Source: Paraphysomonas bandaiensis
Lineage: Eukaryota; Chrysophyceae
Length of the DNA: 32,102 nucleotides
Assembly (NCBI GenBank): GCA_965644295.1
Contig: CBFFRP010000539.1
Location: 1 to 32,102, forward strand
Direction: 5' to 3'
The position numbers and the translations under genes were made by a program. This document shows, piece by piece, positions 11,070 through 23,000 of the stretch. Numbering within the stretch: position 1 is the stretch's first letter; each line of letters begins with the position of its first letter. The notes beneath the pieces were generated by a model. That model did no database searches. It was not told where the DNA came from and saw only the letters and a list, made by a program, of their open reading frames with translations.

Positions 11070-14000
11070 ATGCTGGTGCCGATCTTTGTATTATTTGCAT
11101 GCTTTCATATTGCCTTATCAATATGCCCAACCAATTTTGACTTACATTACGGAGATTATTGCTTTTCACCAATCCCTCGTAGTGGAGATTATGATAGCGC
11201 TTTTGCAGGATGCCGTCAGCAAGACGGGGTTATGGTTTCAATTCATAGTTCAGATGACAACATGGCTGTCGTTGCCGCGGCTAAGATATTAGGAATTCAT
11301 TTTCCGGTATATATAGGATATTCTTTTGATGGGAAGGGTTGGGCTTGGAGTGATGGCTCACCTCTTAGCCATTATAGTAATTGGACTTCGGGGGGTTTGC
11401 AAGACCTAACATCTCGCTGCACCGGACTCCGGCAGGACGGTAGCTGGATCGCTGTAAATTGTAGAAACCATCTCGATTTTATGTGTACATCAAGAGAACT
11501 TGATGATCAAAATAAATATGTAATTTCAAAAACTAGAGGTATAAGGGTAAACTTGCAAGATATGTCTCCAACCAGCCTACCCACCGGACAACCTACAGGT
11601 CAACCAACTTGTGTTCCATCGGGTGAACCATCTGGTCAGCCGACTGGCGAGCCTTCCGGTCAACCCACATGTGTTCCTACTGGTCAGCCCAGCGGGCATC
11701 CTACTGGACAGCCATCTGGTCAACCAACTTGTGTTCCAACGGGTGAACCATCTGGTCAGCCGACTGGCGAACCTTCCGGTCAACCCACATGTGTTCCTAC
11801 TGGTCAGCCCAGCGGGCATCCTACCGGACAGCCATCTGGTCAACCAACTTGTGTACCAACGGGTGAACCATCTGGTCAGCCCAGCGGGCATCCTACTGGA
11901 CAGCCATCTGGTCAACCAAGTTGTGTTCCAACGGGTGAACCATCTGGTCAGCCGACTGGCGAGCCTTCCGGTCAACCCACATGTGTTCCTACTGGTCAGC
12001 CCAGCGGGCATCCTACCTGTCAACCTACAGGTCAACCAACTTGTGTTCCAACTGGTGAACCAACTGGTCAGCCCAGCGGGCATCCTACCGGACAGCCGTC
12101 TGGTCAACCAAGTTGTGTTCCAACGGGTGAACCATCTGGTCAGCCTACAGGACAACCTACAGGTCAACCCACATGTGTTCCTACTGGTCAGCCCAGCGGG
12201 CACCCTACCGGACAGCCGTCTGGTCAACCAACATGTGTTCCAACGGGTGAACCATCTGGTCAGCCTACAGGACAACCTACAGGTCAACCTACGTCTGTTC
12301 CATCAGGTCAACCAAGTTGTGTTCCAACGGGTGAACCATCTGGTCAGCCGACTGGCGAGCCTTCCGGTCAACCCACATGTGTTCCTACTGGTCAGCCCAG
12401 CGGGCATCCTACAGGTGAACCTACAGGTCAACCAACTTGTGTTCCAACGGGTAAACCATCTGGTCAGCCTACAGGACAACCTACAGGTCAACCTACGTCT
12501 GTTCCATCAGGTCAACCAAGTTGTGTTCCAACGGGTCAACCAACTTGTGTTCCCACGGGTGGACCATCTGGTCAGCCGACTGGCGAGCCTTCCGGTCAAC
12601 CCACATGTATTCCTACTGGTCAGCCCAGCGGGCATCCAACCGGACAGCCATCTGGTCAACCAACATGTGTTCCAACGGGTGAACCATCTGGTCAGCCTAC
12701 AGGACAACCTACAGGTCAACCTACGTCTGTTCCATCTAGTCAACCAAGTTGTGTTCCAACGGGTGAACCATCTGGTCAGCCGACTGGCGAGCCTTCCGGT
12801 CAACCCACATGTGTTCCTACTGGTCAGCCCAGCGGGCATCCTACCGGACAGCCGTCTGGTCAACCTACGTCTGTTCCATCAGGTCAACCAAGTTGTGTTC
12901 CATCAGGACAACCAAGTTGTGTTCCAACGGGTGAACCTTCTGGTCGGCCTACAGGACAGCCTACAGGTCAACCTACGTCTGTTCCATCAGGTCAACCAAG
13001 TTGTGTTCCAACGGGTGAACCATCTGGTCAGCCTACTGGCGAGCCTTCCGGTCAACCCACATGTATTCCTACTGGTCAGCCCAGCGGGCATCCTACAGGT
13101 GAACCTACAGGTCAACCAACTTGTGTTCCAACGGGTGAACCATCTGGTCAGCCTACAGGACAACCTTCAAGTCAACCTACTTCTGTTCCATCAGGTCAAC
13201 CAAGTTGTGTTCCAACGGGTCAACCAACTTGTGTTCCCACGGGTGGACCATCTGGTCAGCCGACTGGCGAGCCTTCCGGTCAACCCACATGTATTCCTAC
13301 TGGTCAGCCCAGCGGGCATCCTACCGGACAGCCATCTGGTCAACCAACATGTGTTCCAACGGGTGAACCATCTGGTCAGCCTACAGGACAACCTACAGGT
13401 CAACCAAGTTGTGTTCCATCAGGTCAACCAAGTTGTGTTCCAACGGGTGAACCATCTGGTCAGCCGACTGGCGAGCCTTCCGGTCAACCCACATGTGTTC
13501 CTACTGGTCAGCCCAGCGGGCATCCTACTGGACAGCCATCTGGTCAACCAACATGTGTTCCAACGGGTGAGCCATCTGGTCAACCAACAGGACAACCTAC
13601 AGGTCAACCTACTTCTGTTCCATCAAGGAATCCTACGTCTGTTCCATCAGGTCAACCAACTTGTGTTCCAACGGGTGAACCATCTGGTCAGCCTTCAGGA
13701 CAACCTACAGGTCAACCCACATGTGTTCCTACTGGTCAGCCTACTGGCGAGCCTTCCGGTCAACCCACATGTATTCCTACTGGTCAGCCCAGCGGACATC
13801 CTACCGGTGAACCTACAGGTCAACCAAGTTGTGTTCCAACGGGTGAACCATCTGGTCAGCCAACAGGACAACCTACAGGTCAACCTACGTCTGTTCCATC
13901 AGGTCAACCAAGTTGTGTTCCATCAGGTCAACCAACTTGTGTTCCAACGGGTGTACCATCAGGTCAGCCGACTGGCGAGCCTTCCGGTCAACCCACATGT

Positions 14001-17000
14001 ATTCCTACTGGTCAGCCTAGCGGGCACCCTACCGGACAACCTACAGGTCAACCAACATGTGTTCCAACGGGTGAACCATCTGGTCAGCCTACAGGACAAC
14101 CTACAGGTCAACCTACGTCTGTTCCATCAGGTCAACCAAGTTGTGTTCCAACGGGTGAACCATCTGGTCAGCCTTCAGGACAACCTACAGGTCAACCCAC
14201 ATGTGTTCCTACTGGTCAGCCCAGCGGGCATCCTACCGGACATCCGTCTGGTCAACCAACATGTGTTCCAACGGGTGAGCCATCTGGTCAGCCTTCAGGA
14301 CAACCTACAGGTCAACCTACGTCTGTTCCATCAGGTCAACCAAGTTGTGTTCCATCAGGTCAACCAACATGTGTTCCCACGGGTGAACCATCTGGTCAGC
14401 CGACTGGCGAGCCTTCCGGTCAACCCACATGTATTCCTACTGGTCAACCTAGCGGGCACCCTACCGGACAGCCGTCTGGTCAACCAACATGTGTTCCAAC
14501 GGGTGAACCATCTGGTCAGCCTACAGGACAACCTACAGGTCAACCAAGTTGTGTTCCATCAGGTCAACCAAGTTGTGTTCCAACGGGTGAACCATCTGGT
14601 CAGCCGACTGGCGAGCCTTCCGGTCAACCCACATGTGTTCCTACTGGTCAGCCTACCGGGCATCCTACAGGTGAACCTACAGGTCAACCAACTTGTGTTC
14701 CAACGGGTGAACCATCTGGTCAGCCTACAGGACAACCTACAGGTCAACCTACTTCTGTTCCATCAGGTCAACCAAGTTGTGTTCCATCAGGTCAACCAAC
14801 TTGTGTTCCAACGGGTGAACCATCTGGTCAGCCGACTGGTGAGCCTTCCGGTCAACCCACATGTGTTCCTACTGGTCAGCCCAGCGGACATCCTACCGGA
14901 CAGCCGTCTGGTCAACCAACATGTGTTCCAACGGGTGAACCATCTGGTCAGCCTACAGGACAACCTACAGGTCAACCTACGTCTGCTCCATCAGGTCAAC
15001 CAAGTTGTGTTCCAACGGGTGAACCATCTGGTCAGCCGACTGGCGAGCCTTCCGGTCAACCCACATGTGTTCCTACTGGTCAGCCCAGCGGACATCCTAC
15101 CGGACAACCTACAGGTCAACCAACATGTGTTCCAACGGGTGAACCATCTGGTCAGCCAACAGGACAACCTACAGGTCAACCTACTTCTGTTCCATCAAGG
15201 AATCCTACGTCTGTTCCATCTAGTCAACCAACATGTGTTCCAACGGGTGAACCATCTGGTCAGCCGACTGTCGAGCCTTCCGGTCAACCCACATGTGTTC
15301 CTACTGGTCAGCCCAGCGGGCATCCAACCGGACAGCCATCTGGTCAACCAAGTTGTGTTCCAACGGGTGAACCTTCTGGTCAGCCTACAGGACAACCTAC
15401 AGGTCAACCTACGTCTGTTCCATCTAGTCAACCAACTTGTGTTCCAACGGGTGAACCATCTGGTCAGCCGACTGGCGAGCCTTCCGGTCAACCCACATGT
15501 GTTCCTACTGGTCAGCCCAGCGGGCATCCTACTGGACAGCCATCTGGTCAACCAACTTGTGTTCCGACAGGTGAACCATCTGGTCAGCCGACTGTCGAGC
15601 CTTCCGGTCAACCCACATGTATTCCTACTTGTCAGCCCAGCGGGGATCCTACCGGACAACCTACTGGTCAACCAACATGTGTTCCAACGGGTGAACCATC
15701 TGGTCAGCCCACAGGACAACCTACAGGTCAACCTACGTCTGTTCCATCAAGTAATCCTACGTCTGTTCCATCTAGTCAACCAACTTGTGTTCCATCGGGT
15801 GAACCATCTGGTCAGCCGACTGGCGAGCCTTCCGGTCAACCCACATGTGTTCCTACTGGTCAGCCCAGCGGGCACCCTACCGGACAGCCGTCTGGTCAAC
15901 CAACATGTGTTCCAACGGGTGAACCATCTGGTCAGCCTACAGGACAACCTACAGGTCAACCTACGTCTGCTCCATCAGGTCAACCAAGTTGTGTTCCAAC
16001 GGGTGAACCATCTGGTCAGCCGACTGGCGAGCCTTCCGGTCAACCCACATGTGTTCCTACTGGTCAGCCCAGCGCGTATCCTACCGGACAGCCGTCTGGT
16101 CAACCAAGTTGTGTTCCAACGGGTGAACCATCTGGTCAGCCGACTGGTGAGCCTTCCGGTCAACCCACATGTGTTCCTACTGGTCAGCCCAGCGGGCATC
16201 CTACCGGACAGCCATCTGGTCAACCAACTTGTGTTCCAACTGGTGAACCGTCTGGTTGGCCTACAGGACAACCTACAGGTCAACCTACGTCTTTTCCATC
16301 AGGTCAACCAACATGTGTTCCAACGGGTGAACCATCTGGTCAGCCGACTGGCGAGCCTTCCGGTCAACCCACATGTGTTCCTACTGGTCAGCCCAGCGGG
16401 CATCCTACCGGACAGCCGTCTGGTCAACCAACATGTGTTCCAACGGGTGAACCATCTGGTCAGCCTACAGGACAACCTACAGGTCAACCAAGTTGTGTTC
16501 CATCAGGTCAACCAAGTTGTGTTCCAACGGGTGAACCGTCTGGTCAGCCGACTGGCGAGCCTTCCGGTCAACCCACATGTGTTCCTACTGGTCAGCCCAG
16601 CGGGCATCCTACCGGACAGCCATCTGGGCAACCAAGTGGAGTACCCTCCGGTCACCCTACCTACCAATACCCTTTAGCATTGGAGGTGTTTAGAGGAGGG
16701 AATAACTCTTTCCCCGTAGTGTGGACACCTGATAGTCTTGGATGGGCTAACTCCTCGTACCCACTATATTTGACAGTTGATGTTTTCCCCACTGACTATG
16801 GGTCTATGGCCACTCAGTGGGCTACAATTAAGGTCAACAACGTAACAGTTATGGAATATTGTACACCTGCTGAGGAATGTGGCTCGTCATATTACAACTG
16901 CTTCTATGATATGGATATATCAGATTATGTGTCTGAGCCATTGGGAGGGAGTTTAACGATTGAGGTATCAAGCACTGGTGTGACAGGAGGACCATGTGAC

Positions 17001-20000
17001 TACCTGGGCTATCCACTATACACACATCTGCAATTGAGAGGAGCTACTCCAAGCAGTCAACCTACGGGTGTGCCAACTGGCTATCCCACTGGGCAACCTA
17101 GTGCACAACCATCTGGTATTCCAACGGTCTTCCCCACTGTTGTCCCTTCGGGTCTACCGTCCAGCATACCATCTGGTCAACCTACGAGCAATCCCAGTAG
17201 TTACCCTTCTGGTAAACCGTCAGGTGAGCCCAGTTTTTCTCCTAGCGCAATTCCATCTGGGCTGCCATCTGGCTTTCCAACTGGTGAACCGACCTGTGTG
17301 CCGACATGTGTTCCAAGTGGTAACCCCAGTTGTGTACCCACTTGCGAACCCAGCAGCCTACCGACAGTTCTTCCTAGCAGTGCCCCGAGTGGACAACCTA
17401 CATCACTTCCTTCTGGGTACCCTAGTCTCATGCCTAGTAATATGCCAACTAGTCAACCGTCATGTCTACCCACAGGTATTCCCACTCGTTATCCCACGGG
17501 ACTGCCGTCTGCTTCCCCTACGGGAGAGCCGAGCACTCAACCGAGTGGGCAGCCCACTGGTGCCCCCACTTATCGACCTTCACAGATTCCAACCGGTTTT
17601 CCTAGTAAAGAACCAACCAGTGAGCCTACATGTATCCCAAGTGGAAGCCCGACGTATATACCTAGCTGTCGCCCATCTGGAATGCCAACTGGAATGCCAA
17701 CCGGCTGGCCCTCAAGTGTGCCTTCCGGAATGCCCACTACATGCCCGTCAAGTGTACCCAGTGGACAACCATCTTGCTTACCATCTGGGACACCGTCTAG
17801 CCAACCAACAGATGTGCCCAGTGGTCTACCTACAGCTGAACCTACCGCTGTGCCATCTGAGCAGCCCACCAGTCAGCCAACATCTCAACCCACTGGAAAT
17901 CCAACTTGTAGGCCAACAGGACTACCCAGTGGTAGACCTACAGGTCAGCCTACCAGTGTTCCTTCCGCTGTTCCATCTGGGCAACCAAGTGGTGTACCCT
18001 CCGGTCACCCTACCTACCAATACCCTTTAGCATTGGAGGTGTTTAGAGGAGGGAATAACTCTTTCCCCGTAGTGTGGACACCTGATAGTCTTGGATGGGC
18101 TAACTCCTCGTATCCACTATATTTGACAGTTGATGTTTTCCCCACTGACTTTGAATTGAGAGCTAGTTCCTGGGTAACAATTAAGGTCAACAACGTAACA
18201 GTCATGGAATATTGTACACCTGCTGAGGAATGTGGCTCGTCATATTACAACTGCTTCTATGATATGGATATATCAGATTATGTGTCTGAGCCATTGGGAG
18301 GGAGTTTAACGATTGAGGTATCAAGCACTGGTGTGACAGGAGGACCATGTGACTACCTGGGCTATCCACTATACACACATCTGCAATTGAGAGGAGCTAC
18401 TCCGAGCAGTCAACCTACGGGTGTGCCAACTGGCTATCCCACTGGGCAACCTAGTGCACAACCATCTGGTCAACCAACATCTATCCCAAGTAACATTCCC
18501 AGTGCACTCCCATCCACTTTTCCTTCTGGATGTCCTAGCGGATTCCCGACAGCGTTACCGACGCCCTTGCCCAGTGGTTTTCCAACTGGAGTGCCATCTG
18601 AAAGACCAACATGTGCTCCAACCATGATACCCTCTGGACAGCCCACAGGGTATCCCAGTGCTATACCCAGTGGTCATCCTAGTTACTTACCGAGTGGCCT
18701 GCCGTCAGGTACACCGACAGAACTACCTTCATCACTTCCAACTAGTCAGCCGTCAGGACAACCAACTTCAGAGCCAAGTAGCATTCCGAGCGGACCACCA
18801 ACTGGTCAGCCAACGGGTAAACCGTCTAGTGAACCTACCAGCTATCCAACTACTCTGCCATCTAGTACTCCCACTTGTATACCCAGCGGAAGGCCGACTT
18901 CCACACCATCTTTTGAGCCGTCTGGTGAGCCCAGTAGCTATCCGTCTGGTCAGCCAACTGGACATCCGTCTGGTCAGCCCACCGATATGCCTTCAAGTCA
19001 GCCATCTAGTACACCTACAGGTGAACCTACCGTCCAGCCGACGGGACAGCCTAGTGGTTTGCCCACTGGCCAACCAACTATCGTACCCACTGGTCTACCA
19101 ACTTGCATCCCTTCTTCTGTACCCAGTGGTATCCCATCTGGGCAACCTACTCGGATACCATCCGGAATGCCATCAAGTCAGCCGACTGGTCAACCAAGTG
19201 GAGAACCTACAGGGCAGCCCACTAGTTCACCTACGATTCTACCTAGTACTGTACCTAGCAGTGAACCAAGTAGCGTACCATCTGAGATACCGACAGTTCA
19301 ACCAACGGGTCGTCCAAGTGGTCAGCCAACGACTTTGCCTAGTGGATTACCGACAGGTCAACCTACTAATCAGCCGTCGTCTCAACCTACAAGCCAGCCT
19401 ACAGGGCAACCAACGGTTGTTCCCAGCGGACAACCCACTAGCGAACCGACTGGGCAACCTACATCGCGACCAACGTGCGTACCAAGTGGACAACCGTCAG
19501 GGCAGCCGTCCAGTGAACCTTCTTGTCCACCTACAGGAGTACCTTCAGAGCAACCGACATCGACACCATCAACGCAACCCACTGGACAACCTACTGGTCA
19601 ACCATCATCTCAACCCACTGGAAATCCAACTTGTAGGCCTACAGGACTACCCAGTGGTAGACCTACAGGTCAGCCTACCAGTGTTCCTTCCGCTGTTCCA
19701 TCTGGGCAACCAAGTGGTGTACCCTCCGGTCACCCTACCTACCAATACCCTTTAGCATTGGAGGTGTTTAGAGGAGGAAGAAATTCTTTCCCCGTAGTGT
19801 GGACACCTGATAGTCTTGGATGGGCTAACTCCTCGTACCCACTATATTTGACAGTTGATGTTTTCCCCACCAACTATGGGTCTATGGCTACTCAGTGGGC
19901 TACAATTAAGGTCAACAACGTAACAGTTATGGAATATTGTACACCTGCTGAGGAATGTGGCTCGTCATATTACAACTGCTTCTATGATATGGATATATCA

Positions 20001-23000
20001 GATTACGTGTCTGAGCCATTGGGAGGGAGTTTAACGATTGAGGTATCAAGCACTGGTGTGGCAGGAGGACCATGTGACTACATGGGCTATCCGCTATACA
20101 CACATCTGCAATTGAGAGGGGCTATTCCAAGCAGTCAACCTACGGGTGTGCCAACTGGCTATCCCACTGGGCAACCTAGTGCACAACCATCTGGTATTCC
20201 AACGGTCTTCCCCACTGTTGTCCCTTCGGGTCTACCGTCCAGCATACCATCTGGTCAACCTACGAGCAATCCCAGTAGTTACCCTTCTGGTCAACCAACA
20301 TCTCTCCCAAGTAAAGTACCAACAGGAGACCCAACGGGGTTGCCAACAGGGCAGCCATCTGGTTGTCCTACGTCATTTCCAACATGTATTCCTAGTGGTG
20401 CACCTAGTATTACCCCATCGAGTCAGCCTAGCGAGCAACCCACGAGTCAGCCGAGTGCTCAGCCGACGGGTCAACCTTCATCGCAGCCTACAACTGAGCC
20501 AACTGGTGAACCTACAGGTCAACCTTCTGGTAAGCCTTCATCTGAACCAAGCGCATTACCCACATTCTATCCGACCGGTACACCAAGCCGTCAGCCCAGT
20601 GGTATACCAACTTGTCAACCGACTGTTCAACCCAGTGGACAACCATCCAGCCAGCCCAGTGGGCTGCCATCTAGCCAACCCACGAGTCAGCCAACGAGTG
20701 GACCAACAAATCAACCGACAAGTGAACCCAGTGGTATACCAACTGGGCAGCCGAGTGGCCAACCTACTGAACAGCCTACACCTTCCCCTACATCTGAGCC
20801 AACATGTCTGCCTTCCGGTCAACCAACGTTACAGCCAACTGGAAAACCCACCGGGCAGCCGTCACGGGAACCAACAGGCGAGCCGTCAAGTATTCCTTCG
20901 ATTCTCCCAACAGGTGAACCGACTGGTCAGCCCTCCAGTGAGCCGTCTGGACAACCGTCAGGAAACCCGACAGGCCAGCCAACGTGTCAGCCTACCGGTT
21001 ATCCATCAGGTCATCCAACATACCGGCCTTCTGGTCAACCTAGTGGATTGCCTACCGCATTACCTAGTGGGCAGCCATCTGGCGTGCCCACTCTGCAGCC
21101 TACCAGTATTCCTTCTGGACAACCAAGTGCTCTACCTTCAATTCGACCTACTTCTCAGCCCACTGGACAGCCTTCAAGTCAACCAACAGTCGTGCCCTCT
21201 GGCGAACCGAGTTCTCATCCAACATATATGTTTCCACTGGGCTTACAGTTTACTGGTGGTGGAAGTGACTCATCTCCAGTTTTATGGGAGGTCGATGGTT
21301 TGTCATATGTGAATAGCGCTTACTCTTTGTTTCTTTCTGTTGATGTTTATCCTACAAATTTTGCAATTATAGCTAATCAGTATGCGACTATTAAAATCAA
21401 CGGAGCAGTAGTTATGGCGCATTGTATTCCTGGTGAATCCTGCGGTGATAGGTGGTACCATTGTATTGTTGATATGGATATTTCAGAATTCGTGGAAGAA
21501 CCGCTGGGTGGTTCAGTTACAATTGAGGTTTCGAGTACTGGAGTAAACTCTGGTCCATGTGACCACCAGGGTCATCCATTGTTCACTCAAATGTTTTTGC
21601 GTGAGTCGTTGCCTACAGGACAGCCAACTGGAGAGCCGTCCGGTCAGCCTACTGGGCAGCCCTCTGGGGAGCCAACGAGCCAACCAACTGGAGAACCTAC
21701 TGGTCAACCTACAGGTCAGCCCACAGGCCAACCATCTTGTCAACCCACCGGTCAGCCTACTGGCCAACCAACAAGCAATCCTACTGGTCAACCTTCTGGA
21801 AGACCTACTGGCCAGCCTACAGGGAAACCAACAGGACAACCGACAAGTCAGCCTACTGGACAACCTTCTGGACAGCCAACAGCACAACCAACGAGTGAAC
21901 CTAGTTCATACCCCACCGGACAACCCACATGTTACCCTACTGGTGAACCTACTGGAGAGCCTAGTGGACATCCAACAGGAGAGCCTACGAGTGGTCCAAC
22001 TGACATTCCTACAGGGCAACCGTCGGGTATTCCCACATGTGATCCAACTGGACAGCCTACAGGACAGCCAACATCCGCGCCGTCAGGACAACCCACAGCC
22101 CAACCCACAGGCCAACCTACAGCTGCTCCCACTAGTCAGCCGTCAGCTCAGCCAACTTGTATTCCGACCGGTATACCTTCCGGACAGCCAACTTGTCAAC
22201 CCACAAGCCAACCCACAGGGCAGCCTACTGGTCAACCAACTAGCCAGCCTTCTGGTCAGCCAACAAGTGTGCCGACGAGAGAACCAACATGCCTGCCCAC
22301 AAGCTTTCCAAGTTCACAACCTTCCGGAATGCCTTCTGGACAACCGACCTGTCAACCTTCTGGACAGCCCAGTAGCCAACCCACAGTGCGGCCGTCGGGC
22401 CAACCAACGGGGTCACCGACGGGTCAACCTACTGGAGAGCCCACTCTCCAACCAAGTAGCCAGCCGTCATCGCAACCGACAAGTGCACCAACCAGCCCAA
22501 CGAGCATACCCTCAAGTCTACCAACGACGTTTTTCGAAGTTGTAAGTGTTGTCAGTGTCACTGGTAGACAGGATATATTTGGAATCCAAGCTTATATGTT
22601 TGACGCTCCAGCAGAAACTGCATTCAAAGAACTCATTGTGTCATCCATGTCCGCAGGAGTTATACTAGCAAAAAATATTCAGATATTATCAGTAACCACT
22701 ATTTCGACACCATCTCAAGTTAATTTTTCAGTATACGAATCCCTATCGCAGTCTAGAACTGGCACTCAGAATCTGAGAAGGCACAATTCTCACAGAAATC
22801 TTGCCTTATTAAATACAATAACCAGAGTGGGATATTCAGTGAAAGCGGTTGTACCGAAGCGACAGTATGCGGATTCAAGTACATTCGCTACCGCTATGAA
22901 ACAGAGTGTCAACGACACTTTTACACAGGCATCGGTTGGTTCTGATTTCATTTCTTTATCAAGAAAGTATGGAAGTACACACTTCAACGATACAGCTGAA

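Noticed and set aside
11568-16661. CRISPR-like regular repeats
   Set aside because: There are no unique spacers. The periodicity is a multiple of 3 under an open frame and encodes P(S/T)xx peptide; the genome is eukaryotic.
11611-16677. A 1688-codon plus-strand frame overlapping the giant gene, and many 62- to 236-codon antisense frames in the array
   Set aside because: They exist only because the 12 bp unit lacks stops in those frames. They have no signal peptide, no domain and abnormal composition, and they stop where the repeat stops.
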